Source: Oceaniovalibus sp. ACAM 378 (lineage in GTDB: Bacteria; Pseudomonadota; Alphaproteobacteria; Rhodobacterales; Rhodobacteraceae). Taken from it: a DNA stretch of 64,000 nt. Position 1 is the first letter of the stretch, and the number at the start of each line of letters is the position of its first letter. The translations under genes and the position numbers were made by a program. The notes beneath the pieces are model-generated. The model saw only the letters and a list, made by a program, of their open reading frames with translations, was not told where the DNA came from and searched no databases. The DNA lies in NCBI RefSeq assembly GCF_008085915.1, contig NZ_VSJK01000003.1, positions 62,001 through 126,000 on the forward strand, read 5' to 3'. Shown in pieces: positions 53,522-62,367 of this stretch.

Positions 53522-54580
53522 TTGGCCACCCTAGCCCTCAGGAACCTTGTCAAACGCTATGACAAGACCGAAGTCTTGCACGGCATCGACCTTGAGGTCG
53601 CGGACGGAGAGTTCGTGGTCTTTGTCGGGCCATCGGGCTGCGGTAAATCCACCACTTTGCGGATGATTGCCGGGTTGGAAGAGGTCACGCAAGGCACCAT
53701 TGAAATCGGCGGTCGTGTGGTGAACAATCTCGAGCCGAAGGATCGCGACATCGCCATGGTGTTCCAGAACTATGCGATTTATCCGCATATGACGGTGCGA
53801 AAGAACATCGGGTTCGGCCTTCGCACCGCCAAGATGACCAAACTGGAAAAGTCCGCGCGGCTTGAAGAGGTCGCGGCGATCCTTGATATGACCGACCTGC
53901 TGGAGCGCAAGCCGAGCCAGTTGTCAGGCGGACAGCGCCAGCGTGTTGCCATCGGGCGGGCCATGGTGCGCGATCCGGCGGTGTTTCTGTTTGACGAGCC
54001 GCTGTCCAATCTTGACGCGCAGTTGCGCACCCAGATGCGGCTGGAGATCAAGAAACTGCACCAGAGGGTCGGCAATACCATCGTCTTTGTCACCCACGAT
54101 CAGGTCGAGGCGATGACCATGGCCGACAGGATCGTCATCATGAAAGACGGTCATATTCAGCAGGTTGGCACCCCGGCCGAGGTCTATCATTCGCCCGCCA
54201 ATGCTTTTGTCGCCCGGTTTATCGGTGCGCCCAGCATGAACATGCTGCCCGCAACTGCAAAGGACGGCGCGATCAGCATTGCAGGCGGTGCACCGCTGGA
54301 TCTGGCCCGCGCCCCCGATGGCGTGCTGAACGTGGGGGTGCGGCCTGACGATCTGGTGCTGACTGGCGGCGTGCCGATCCTGACGGGCCGCGTCACCGTG
54401 CAGGAGCCGCTGGGCAATGAAACGCTGATCTATGTTGATGCGGGTGCGCAGGCAGGGGGCGAGGTGATCGCCAAGGCGGATGGCCGCACACCGCCGGCGG
54501 TCGGCTCTACCGTGACGCTCCATGCGGATCCGGGCGCGCTGCACTTGTTTGACGCCACGACTGGCGTGACGATCCGATGA
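53522..54580 (+). CDS. Sugar ABC transporter ATP-binding protein (MalK/UgpC type)
   Basis: A 352-aa CUT1 ATPase. It has Walker A GPSGCGKSTT, MVFQNYAIYPHMTVRKNIGFGL, signature LSGGQRQRVAIGRAM, Walker B VFLFDEPLSNLD and a C-terminal TOBE regulatory region (NVGVRPDDL onward). The start is TTG at 53522, with GAGGA about 9 nt upstream and 4 nt after the lyase stop. It energises the importer encoded at 48806-51909. Confidence 0.93.
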   Translation: MATLALRNLVKRYDKTEVLHGIDLEVADGEFVVFVGPSGCGKSTTLRMIAGLEEVTQGTIEIGGRVVNNLEPKDRDIAMVFQNYAIYPHMTVRKNIGFGLRTAKMTKLEKSARLEEVAAILDMTDLLERKPSQLSGGQRQRVAIGRAMVRDPAVFLFDEPLSNLDAQLRTQMRLEIKKLHQRVGNTIVFVTHDQVEAMTMADRIVIMKDGHIQQVGTPAEVYHSPANAFVARFIGAPSMNMLPATAKDGAISIAGGAPLDLARAPDGVLNVGVRPDDLVLTGGVPILTGRVTVQEPLGNETLIYVDAGAQAGGEVIAKADGRTPPAVGSTVTLHADPGALHLFDATTGVTIR

Positions 54581-55461
54581 CTGCGGTGCCCAGCCCTGAC
54601 GGCGTGCTCTGTGTTGGGAGGCTTTATTGCGATCTGGTGTTCACCGGGCTGCCTGCCATGCCGCAACTGGGGCGCGAAACCTATGCCAAAGGCGTCAGCC
54701 TGCATGCGGGGGGCGGCGCGGTGATCACTGCGGCGCATCTGGCACAGCTTGGCCGACCCGCCTATCTGGCCGCCTATTGGCCCGCGCCGCCCTTCGCCGA
54801 GTGTTTGCGGGCCGACGTGGAGGCGGTGGGTATCGTTGCCGCCCTGTGCCGCCCGTCAGAGAGCGATGAGCCACAGATCACCGTTGCGATGAACGGCGAC
54901 GGCGACCGTGCATTCCTGACACGTCGTGTCGGTGCGGCGGTTCCCCGGCTGCACCGAAGCGATCTGGCAGGGATTGGCCACCTGCACATCGGCGAGCTGG
55001 CCACATTGATCGAATGTCCCTGGTTGCTGGATCTGGCACGCGGGGCGGGGGTGAGCATCTCGCTGGATTGTTCGTGGGACGATCGGACAACGGCGGATGT
55101 GGGCGCGCTGATCTCTGCCGTGGATGTGTTCATGCCGAACGAGGAAGAGGTGGCGCAACTGTCGCACCTTGGTCTGACGGGTTTGCTGGCGCCCCTGACG
55201 GTGATCAAACGTGGCGCTGCGGGGGCCCGCGCGGTCACCGAACACGCCAGTGTCGATATGCCGACTGTGCCCATGCCGGTGATTGACACCACGGGCGCGG
55301 GCGATGCGTTCAACAGCGGATTTCTGGATGCCTGGTTGTCGGATCTGCCGCTGGACCGGTGTCTTGCAGCAGGCAATGCGCGCGGTGCGGTTGCGGTCCA
55401 GCAAAGCGGAGGGTTCACCTGCGCCCCGCCCGAACCGCAACGCGCCGCCGCGTTACGTTAA
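54577..55461 (+). CDS. PfkB family carbohydrate kinase
   Basis: A 294-aa ribokinase-like kinase. It begins with VGRLYCDLVFTGLPAMPQLGRETYAKG, then the substrate-side HAGGGAVITAAHLAQLG, and ends with the ATP/anion-hole motif DTTGAGDAFNSGF. It overlaps the ATPase gene by 4 nt and closes the operon. It should phosphorylate the sugar or sugar-like product made inside the cell from the imported compound. Substrate is unknown. Confidence 0.9.
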   Translation: MTAVPSPDGVLCVGRLYCDLVFTGLPAMPQLGRETYAKGVSLHAGGGAVITAAHLAQLGRPAYLAAYWPAPPFAECLRADVEAVGIVAALCRPSESDEPQITVAMNGDGDRAFLTRRVGAAVPRLHRSDLAGIGHLHIGELATLIECPWLLDLARGAGVSISLDCSWDDRTTADVGALISAVDVFMPNEEEVAQLSHLGLTGLLAPLTVIKRGAAGARAVTEHASVDMPTVPMPVIDTTGAGDAFNSGFLDAWLSDLPLDRCLAAGNARGAVAVQQSGGFTCAPPEPQRAAALR

Positions 55462-55465
55462 GCGT

Positions 55466-56605
55466 TCAGAAACAGCTCTCGAGCAGGATGCGCGTATTCT
55501 CTGACGTCATCTCAACCGGATTTCCGCCGCAGCTTGGGTCCTTCAAGGCGCCGGAAAGCAACCGGTCGATATCCGGATCGGTCACGCCCAGAGCCGTCAG
55601 GTTGGCGGGAATTCCAAGGGTCGCATTCAACTCGCCGACAAACTCATAGAACCCGTCGAACCCGCCCGGGATGCCAAGGTATGCCGCCGCCGCCGCAAGA
55701 CGCTCTTCGACCATCGGGCGGTTGAAACGGAGCACCGGTTGCATCACCACCGCGTTCGTCGTGCCGTGGTGAGTGTGATATATCGCGCCAACCGGATGGC
55801 TGATCGCGTGGATCGCCCCCAACCCCTTTTGAAACGCCACCGCACCCATCATCGCCGCCGACATCATGTTTGCCCGCGCCGTCAGGTCGCCGGGCGTGGC
55901 AAAAACAAGCGGCAGATTTTCTTTCACCAGCCGCAATCCTTCCAGCGCGATGCCTTGGGACATGGGGTGATAATGGGGCGAGCAATAGGCCTCAAGGCAA
56001 TGGGCGAAGGCGTCCATGCCGGTGCCCGCAGTGATCGCCGCAGGCATGCCGACGGTCAGTTCGGGATCGCAGATCACCACAGTCGGCATGAACTTGGGAT
56101 GAAAGATGATCTTTTTCTCGGCGGTTTCGCTGTTGGTGATGACCGAGGCGCGGCCCACTTCGCTGCCGGTCCCGGCGGTTGTCGGGACGGCGACGATGGG
56201 ATGGATCGCGTCCGCATCGGCCCTTGTCCACCAGTCGTCGATATCCTCGAAATCCCACAGGGGGCGGCTCTGACCGGCCATGAAGGCCAGCACCTTGCCC
56301 AGATCCAACCCCGATCCGCCGCCGAACGCCACCACGCCGTCATGCCCGCCGTCGCGGTAAACGCGCAGTCCATCGGCGACATTGCGTTCGTTCGGATTTG
56401 GGTCGACGTCTGAAAACATCGCATCGCCAAGCCCGGCCTCTGCCAGCAGCTTCAATGTCTTGCGCGTGATCTCCATGCCGGCCAATCCGCGGTCCGTGAC
56501 CAGTAGCGGGCGCGAAATCCCGGCGGCGCGGCAGGCGTCGGCGATTTCAGATATTCGCCCGGCACCGAAGCGAATTGCGGTGGGGTATGACCAGTTGGCA
56601 CGCAT
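55466..56605 (-). CDS. Iron-containing alcohol dehydrogenase
   Basis: A 379-aa group III alcohol dehydrogenase. The NAD-binding GGGSGLDLGK motif, the metal ligands in GTGMDAFAHCLEAY (Asp, His) and GAIHAISHPVGAIYHTHHG (two His) are all present. It is the last gene of a seven-gene minus-strand operon, 3 nt from the aldehyde dehydrogenase gene. Together they oxidise an alcohol to an acid through the aldehyde. Preferred alcohol is unknown; context points to a gamma-glutamylated amino alcohol. Confidence 0.92.
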   Translation of the reverse strand: MRANWSYPTAIRFGAGRISEIADACRAAGISRPLLVTDRGLAGMEITRKTLKLLAEAGLGDAMFSDVDPNPNERNVADGLRVYRDGGHDGVVAFGGGSGLDLGKVLAFMAGQSRPLWDFEDIDDWWTRADADAIHPIVAVPTTAGTGSEVGRASVITNSETAEKKIIFHPKFMPTVVICDPELTVGMPAAITAGTGMDAFAHCLEAYCSPHYHPMSQGIALEGLRLVKENLPLVFATPGDLTARANMMSAAMMGAVAFQKGLGAIHAISHPVGAIYHTHHGTTNAVVMQPVLRFNRPMVEERLAAAAAYLGIPGGFDGFYEFVGELNATLGIPANLTALGVTDPDIDRLLSGALKDPSCGGNPVEMTSENTRILLESCF

Positions 56606-56608
56606 GTC

Positions 56609-57988
56609 TCAGCCCTTTTTCAAATGATAGGATTTTGGCCGGGTCAGCGCCCCGAAGGCCAGTTGCGACAGGCCGGTGCCGCGTCCGGTGTCCTTGCACC
56701 CGGTCCAGCACAGCGCCGGGTCAAGATAATCGCAGCGGTTGGCGAACACCGTTCCCGTCTCGATCCGAGCACCGACAGAATTGGCACGCTGGCGGTCGGC
56801 GGTCCACAAGGATGCCGTCAGCCCATAGGCACTGTCGTTCATCAGCGCGATCGCCTCATCGTCGGACGACACTTTCATGATGCCAACGGCGGGGCCAAAG
56901 GTTTCGTCCGTCATGATCCGCATGTCATGGGTCACGCCGGTCAGGATCTGGGGCGCCAGATAGGCGCCGCCATCGTCGGAAAACTTTTTGGCATCGATCA
57001 GCGGGGTCGCGCCATCGGCCACGGCCTCGGCCACCTGGGCGCGGACTTCTTTCGCGAAACGGGCGTGGGCCATGGGCCCCAGCGTGGTTTCCGGGTCCAG
57101 CGGATTGCCCAGACGATAGGCTTCGGCCAAGCCAACTGCGCGATCAACAAAGTCGGAAAAGTGCCGTTCGTGCACATAAATCCGTTCAATTCCGCAACAG
57201 CATTGTCCGGAATTGAACATCGCTCCGTCGATCAGAGTTTCTGCCGCCGCCGCCACATCGGCGTCTTCCATGACATAAGCCGGGTCTTTTCCGCCCAGTT
57301 CGGTCGAGACCGAGGTGAAGGTTCCCGCCGCCGCCTGTTCCATGGCGCGCCCGCCCGCAACCGAGCCGGTGAAGTTCACGAATCCAAAGGCGCTGCTCGA
57401 AATTAGGCCCGCCGTGGTCGTGTGATCAAGAAATATGTTCTGGAATACGTCTTCGGGCACACCTGCCGAGGCAAAGGCGCGCGCCATCCGTTCGCCGACC
57501 AGCAGCGTCTGGCTGGCATGTTTCAACAGCACCGCATTGCCGGCTATCAGTGCCGGGGCAACGGTGTTGATCGCGGTCATGTAGGGGTAATTCCAGGGTG
57601 CCACGACCAGAACAACCCCATGGGGCAAGCGGTCGATCCGGCGTTCGAAGTAGGGTGAAGCCTCGATGACGATCGGAGCCAGCTCGCGCTCGGCGATCGA
57701 TGCCATATATTTCGCGCGCTCTTCGAACCCGCCGAATTCACCGCCGTATCTGACCGGGCGGCCCATCTGCCATGCCAGTTCGGGAACGATCTCGTCGTTC
57801 ATCGCGCCCACGGCAGCGACACCGGCCATCACCAGCGCCACGCGCTCGGCGACCGGGCGTGCGGCCCAGTCCCGTTGCGCGGTTCGCGCCCGGGTGACGA
57901 CCACCGCCGCCTCGTTGAAACTCAGCGCCGGACGTTCGGCATAGACCGAACCGTCAACGGGAGAAATGCAGCGTATCACGCTGGGCAT
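56609..57988 (-). CDS. NAD(P)-dependent aldehyde dehydrogenase
   Basis: A 459-aa ALDH superfamily enzyme. It shows VVAPWNYPYMTAINTVAPAL, NFTGSVAGGRAM, the catalytic Glu in TELGGKDPAYV and the catalytic Cys in NSGQCCCGIERIYVHE. The sequence is close in style to succinate-semialdehyde and related dehydrogenases. It is flanked by a glutamine-synthetase-family gene (23 nt gap) and the iron alcohol dehydrogenase gene. Confidence 0.93.
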   Translation of the reverse strand: MPSVIRCISPVDGSVYAERPALSFNEAAVVVTRARTAQRDWAARPVAERVALVMAGVAAVGAMNDEIVPELAWQMGRPVRYGGEFGGFEERAKYMASIAERELAPIVIEASPYFERRIDRLPHGVVLVVAPWNYPYMTAINTVAPALIAGNAVLLKHASQTLLVGERMARAFASAGVPEDVFQNIFLDHTTTAGLISSSAFGFVNFTGSVAGGRAMEQAAAGTFTSVSTELGGKDPAYVMEDADVAAAAETLIDGAMFNSGQCCCGIERIYVHERHFSDFVDRAVGLAEAYRLGNPLDPETTLGPMAHARFAKEVRAQVAEAVADGATPLIDAKKFSDDGGAYLAPQILTGVTHDMRIMTDETFGPAVGIMKVSSDDEAIALMNDSAYGLTASLWTADRQRANSVGARIETGTVFANRCDYLDPALCWTGCKDTGRGTGLSQLAFGALTRPKSYHLKKG

Positions 57989-58010
57989 TGGGGCGTCCTT
58001 TCAGGATTTT

Positions 58011-59369
58011 TCAGGCACGTTCAAAGCCGCGGGCAATTTCATAGTCGGTCACGGCGCGCTCGAAATCTTCTTGCTCCACTTCTGCGCATCGAACGTAATG
58101 TTCAACCACATCATCGCCCATAGCAGCGCGCAACATGGCAGAATCACGCAGCGTTTCGGCGGCATCCCGCAGGTTGCGCGGAATTTCCGGCACCTCTGCG
58201 GCATAGATATCGCCGCCAACGGGTGGATCCAGCTTCATACCCTGTTCGATCCCGGCAATCCCCGCCGCAATCTGGGCGGCGCAGGCAAGATAGGGGTTAA
58301 TGTCCGATCCGGGGATCCGGCATTCGACCCTGATCCCTTTGGTGTTGGCCCCCACAAGACGGAATCCGGCGGTGCGATTGTCGACGCTCCATGCAGTTTT
58401 TGTCGGCGCAAAGGTGCCCGCGACAAAGCGTTTGTAGCTGTTGACATAGGGCGCAAGAAACACCGTGTAATCAGGCGCATGGGCGATCAACCCCGCCATA
58501 TAGGCGCGCATGGTGTCAGACATTCCCATATCGGCGTCGGGATCATGGAAGACATTCGCGCCGTCCTCCCACAGGCTTTGATGGACATGCGCCGCCGACC
58601 CAACCTTGTCACGGTGCCATTTCGGCAGGAAGGTCGCGGCGTGGCCCTTAGCCCAAGCGATGTCCTTGATCGCCTGTTTCGCAATCGTATGATGGTCGCA
58701 ACAGGACATGGCATCGGCATAGCGGATGTTCAGTTCTTCCTGCCCGGTCTCGGCCTCGCCCTTTGAATTCTCGATCGGCACTCCGGCGGCAAACAGGTGG
58801 TTGCGGATCGGGCGCATCACCGCTTCTTCCCGCGTCGTCTGCTGAATGCTGTAATCTTCGTTATAGCCCGAGATCGGCTGCAGATCGCGGAACTTGTTGC
58901 GGCGGATATCGTCGTAACTGTCTGCGAACAAAAAGAATTCCAGCTCGGTCGCCATCATTGGCGAAAATCCAAGATCAGCAAGGCGCGCAATCTGGCGTTG
59001 CAGCACGGCGCGGGGGGAATGGGCGACGGGAGCGTGGGTGGTATGGTCCAGAACATCGCAAAGCACCATCACCGTACCGTCGAGCCACGGCATCGGGCGC
59101 AGCGTTGTCAGGTCGGGCTTCATGACATAATCGCCGTATCCGTGGCGCCAACTGGTCGCCTTGTAGCCATCGGGAGTTGTCATCTCCAGATCTGTGGCGA
59201 GCAGGTAATTGCAGCAATGGGTTTCCTCGTACCCGGAGGACAGGAAATTGCCCACATGGAACCGCTTGCCGGTCAGCCGCCCCTGCATGTCGATGAAACA
59301 GACCAGCACCGTATCGACCGCGCCGGATGCAGCGGCGTCTCGCAGGGTGTCGAGTGTCATGGCAGGCAT
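58011..59369 (-). CDS. Glutamine synthetase family gamma-glutamyl ligase (GlnT/PuuA-like)
   Basis: A 452-aa GS-fold ligase that joins the gamma-carboxyl of glutamate to an amine using ATP. Motifs: ATELEFFLF (metal ligands), GSAAHVHQSLWE, NSYKRFVAGTFAPTKTAWSVDNRTAGFRL and RVECRIPGSDINPYLACAAQIAAG. The N-terminus lacks the features of GlnA, and there is no adenylylation loop signature, so this is a GlnA-like amine ligase, not the nitrogen-assimilation enzyme. The ATG at 59369 has AAGGA upstream. The ALDH, ADH and TRAP genes around it suggest amine or amino alcohol breakdown. Confidence 0.88.
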   Translation of the reverse strand: MPAMTLDTLRDAAASGAVDTVLVCFIDMQGRLTGKRFHVGNFLSSGYEETHCCNYLLATDLEMTTPDGYKATSWRHGYGDYVMKPDLTTLRPMPWLDGTVMVLCDVLDHTTHAPVAHSPRAVLQRQIARLADLGFSPMMATELEFFLFADSYDDIRRNKFRDLQPISGYNEDYSIQQTTREEAVMRPIRNHLFAAGVPIENSKGEAETGQEELNIRYADAMSCCDHHTIAKQAIKDIAWAKGHAATFLPKWHRDKVGSAAHVHQSLWEDGANVFHDPDADMGMSDTMRAYMAGLIAHAPDYTVFLAPYVNSYKRFVAGTFAPTKTAWSVDNRTAGFRLVGANTKGIRVECRIPGSDINPYLACAAQIAAGIAGIEQGMKLDPPVGGDIYAAEVPEIPRNLRDAAETLRDSAMLRAAMGDDVVEHYVRCAEVEQEDFERAVTDYEIARGFERA

Positions 59370-59457
59370 TGCAGTGATCCTTTGGGCAGAGAGGGAGAGG
59401 CGCACGACATTGTGCCGCGCGCCCCGATATCAGACAGATTGCATGAATAGTGATGGT

Positions 59458-60486
59458 TCAGCCATAACGATAGGGGCGTCCGGCCTTCTTCATGTCGGAA
59501 TTGTACTTCTTGAAGATCTCGATAACTCTTGCCTTGGTCTCGGATTCGGCGGCGATTTCATCCCAGAACACCAGTGCCGCATCTTCGACCGTTTGCCATT
59601 CAGCGTCGGGAATGCTGGTCAGTTCCATCTTGGAACCGTCAACCCGCAAAGACGCCTCGCCCCCCCAGTACCACCACTGACGGTAATAATGCGACTGGTC
59701 ACAGCAGACGCGGAACAACTCTTGCAGGTGCGGCGGAAGTTCGTTCCAGCGGTCCATATTGGCAAAGAACGATCCCGCCCATGCGCCCGAGATGTTGTTG
59801 GTCAGGAAATAGTTCGTCACATCCGCCCAGCCGACCGTATAATCCTCGGTGATGCCAGACCATGCGATACCGTCCAGCTCGCCGGTCTGCACGGCGACCT
59901 CGATATCCTCCCACGGAAGCGACACGGGAACGACGCCAAACTGCGCCATGAAACGTCCGGCCGTGGGGAAGGTGAAGACGCGCTTGCCCTTCAGATCTTC
60001 AAGGCTGCGGATCGGATCTTTGGTGGCAAAATGGCAGGGATCCCAGGCACCCGCGCTGACGTGTTTGACGCCGACTTTGGAATATTCCTCGTCCCAGATC
60101 GCGTTCAAGCCGTACTGGTTGAACAGGACCGGCACATCGAGGCTATAGCGGGAGGCGAAGGGGAAATAACCGCCGAAAACAGTGACTTCGGTGGGGGACG
60201 CCATGGAGTCGTCGTCAGATTGTACCGCGTCGATGGTGCCCCGCTGCATGGCTCGGAACAATTCGCCGGTCGGAACCAGCTGATCGGCATAAAACAGTTC
60301 GATCTCCATCTGGTCACCGGCGATGGCGTTGAAGCTTTTGATCGCCGGATCGATGACATGTTCGGCCAGGGCAGGGCCGGCATAGGTTTGCATCCGCCAT
60401 TTGATCTTGGACTGTGCAAGCGCCGGAGTCGCCAACGCGGCCGGAGCGGCGGCGGCGGCGGTAATGAACTTACGTCTGGTGGTCAT
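59458..60486 (-). CDS. TRAP transporter substrate-binding protein (DctP family)
   Basis: A 342-aa periplasmic protein with a Tat-like or long Sec signal peptide (TTRRKFITAAAAAPAALATPALAQ). DctP family features are AEHVIDPAIKSFNAIAGDQMEIELFYADQL, the AWDPCHFATKDPIRSLEDLKGKRVFTF segment and the arginine-containing substrate site. The LDGIAWSGITEDYTVGWADVTNYFL segment places it in the subgroup that binds larger or amphipathic carboxylates. It is encoded after dctQ-dctM in the same operon. Confidence 0.92.
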   Translation of the reverse strand: MTTRRKFITAAAAAPAALATPALAQSKIKWRMQTYAGPALAEHVIDPAIKSFNAIAGDQMEIELFYADQLVPTGELFRAMQRGTIDAVQSDDDSMASPTEVTVFGGYFPFASRYSLDVPVLFNQYGLNAIWDEEYSKVGVKHVSAGAWDPCHFATKDPIRSLEDLKGKRVFTFPTAGRFMAQFGVVPVSLPWEDIEVAVQTGELDGIAWSGITEDYTVGWADVTNYFLTNNISGAWAGSFFANMDRWNELPPHLQELFRVCCDQSHYYRQWWYWGGEASLRVDGSKMELTSIPDAEWQTVEDAALVFWDEIAAESETKARVIEIFKKYNSDMKKAGRPYRYG

Positions 60487-60535
60487 GTGAACTCTCCTTG
60501 TTGAGAAATGCCCCCTTTGGCGGGAGTCTTAGTCG

Positions 60536-61861
60536 TTAAATTCCATAGACATAGCCGGGTAACCACAGGGCGATCTGCGGAAACGCCATGATGATCGCCA
60601 GCGCCAGGACCATCACGGCCACGAAGGGCACGATGGAGCGATAGATATCGCCAAGCGACACTTCGTCCGGCGCCATCGCCCGCATCAGGAACAGGTTATA
60701 TCCGAACGGCGGCGTCATATAGGCGATCTGCGTCGTGATCGTATAAAGGATGCCATACCATATCAGATCGAACCCCAGCGCACGCACCAATGGTATGTAC
60801 AGCGGCGCGACGATCACCAGCATCGCAGTGTCGTCAAGAAAAGTACCCATCAGGATGAACGACAGCTGCATCAGGATCAGGATCGTCCAGGGGTCCAGCC
60901 CCATCTGTTCGGTGAACAGGTTTTCAATGGCCCGCACCGCACCCAGCCCGTCGAACACCGCGCCAAAGCCCAGCGCGGCCAGAATGATCCACATGAACAT
61001 GCAGGAAATGCCCAGCGTGTTCCGAACCGAATTCTCGAACACTTCGCGCGTCATGCGGCCCTTCAGAACGGCGGCGACAAAAGCGGTCATGGCGCCGATT
61101 GCACTGCTCTCTACCAAAGATGTCCAGCCATTGACGAAGGGCACCATCATCGTGGCAAAGATGACCAGCGGCAAGAGTCCGGCCAGCAGCATGCGGCGCT
61201 TTTCGGCGCGGGTGATCGCGGCCAGTTCCTCGGCCGGAATGACCGGGCCAAGCGCCGGGTTTAACCGGCAGCGGATGACGATATAGGCGATGAACAGCCC
61301 GGCCATCAAAAGTCCGGGCAACACGCCCGCCAACCACAACTGGCCCACCGGCTGACGCGCGATCATCGCATAAAGCACCAGCACAACCGAAGGCGGCACA
61401 AGAATGCCCAGCGACGATCCCGCCTGAATCACCCCGGTGACCATGCGTTTATCGTATCCGCGTTTCAGCAACTCGGGCAGGGCGATGGTGGCGCCGATGG
61501 CCATGCCCGCCACCGACAGCCCGTTCATCGCAGAAATCAGCACCATCAACAGGATTGTCCCGATGGCCAGCCCGCCTTGCACCGGCCCCATCCAGACGTG
61601 AAACATGCGGTACAGATCGTCGGCAATACGCGATTCCGACAGGACATAGCCCATGAAAATGAACATCGGCAGGGTCAGCAACGGATACCACTTCATCAGT
61701 TTCATCGCTGCGGTAAACGGGATGTCGACGCCGCCCGTACCATACAGCGCCACCGCCGAAATCGCCGCCACCGCGCCGATGGCACCGAACACCCGCTGGC
61801 CGGTCAACAACAGCAACATCATGGTCGAGAACATCAGGATGGCAATGTATTCATAGCTCAT
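60536..61861 (-). CDS. dctM: TRAP transporter large permease (DctM)
   Basis: A 441-aa protein with about 12 membrane segments and the DctM signatures PMFIFMGYVLSES, QAGSSLGILVPPSVVLVLYAM and PPFGYNLFLMRAM. I set the start at the ATG at 61861, which shares one base with the dctQ stop (TGATG); the longer upstream frame overlaps dctQ and is a shadow. It is the Na+-driven channel for the ligand delivered by the DctP protein. Confidence 0.93.
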   Translation of the reverse strand: MSYEYIAILMFSTMMLLLLTGQRVFGAIGAVAAISAVALYGTGGVDIPFTAAMKLMKWYPLLTLPMFIFMGYVLSESRIADDLYRMFHVWMGPVQGGLAIGTILLMVLISAMNGLSVAGMAIGATIALPELLKRGYDKRMVTGVIQAGSSLGILVPPSVVLVLYAMIARQPVGQLWLAGVLPGLLMAGLFIAYIVIRCRLNPALGPVIPAEELAAITRAEKRRMLLAGLLPLVIFATMMVPFVNGWTSLVESSAIGAMTAFVAAVLKGRMTREVFENSVRNTLGISCMFMWIILAALGFGAVFDGLGAVRAIENLFTEQMGLDPWTILILMQLSFILMGTFLDDTAMLVIVAPLYIPLVRALGFDLIWYGILYTITTQIAYMTPPFGYNLFLMRAMAPDEVSLGDIYRSIVPFVAVMVLALAIIMAFPQIALWLPGYVYGI

Positions 61862-62367
61862 CAGATGTCTTCTCCGCGCAGCCGCAAGATATCTTTGGTG
61901 AACTCTGACAGCGCTTGAAGCAGCATCAGGATCAGCCCGGTGACCATGATCCCCTTGATCGGCCAGAGGTAGGGACGCCAGGCGGTTGGCGAACGCTCGC
62001 CCCCATACTGCAACGAATAGATGAAACTGCCGATTCCGCCGTACAAAAGGACAACCAGATAGAAGATCAGGCAGAAGATCGTAAAGGCATCGACCAGCGC
62101 GCGCCGCCGTGGCGACCAGGCTCCGTACAACAGATCCATCCGCACGTTGCTGCCCAGTTGAATCGCATAGGCCCCGCCGAGGATGTAATAGGCGACCATG
62201 GCAAATTGTGCGGACTCCAAAGTCCACAACGCGGGTAGAAAGAATACCTTGCTTACCGAAGACCACAGCAGGATGCCGATCATGACGAATATGCCGTACA
62301 TCGTGATCCGTCCGACCCGCCGGTTTACTGCATCGACCACGGTGATAAACCGGCGGGCGGCGGTCAT
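61861..62367 (-). CDS. dctQ: TRAP transporter small permease (DctQ)
   Basis: A 168-aa protein with four helices typical of DctQ (IFVMIGILLWSSVSKVFFLP, FAMVAYYILGGAYAIQLGSNVRMDLLYGAWSPRRRALVDAF, FYLVVLLYGG, GIMVTGLILMLLQALSEF). It overlaps the N-formylglutamate amidohydrolase-like gene by 4 nt on its 5' side and dctM by 1 nt. It forms the scaffold of the TRAP complex with DctM. Confidence 0.92.
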   Translation of the reverse strand: MTAARRFITVVDAVNRRVGRITMYGIFVMIGILLWSSVSKVFFLPALWTLESAQFAMVAYYILGGAYAIQLGSNVRMDLLYGAWSPRRRALVDAFTIFCLIFYLVVLLYGGIGSFIYSLQYGGERSPTAWRPYLWPIKGIMVTGLILMLLQALSEFTKDILRLRGEDI

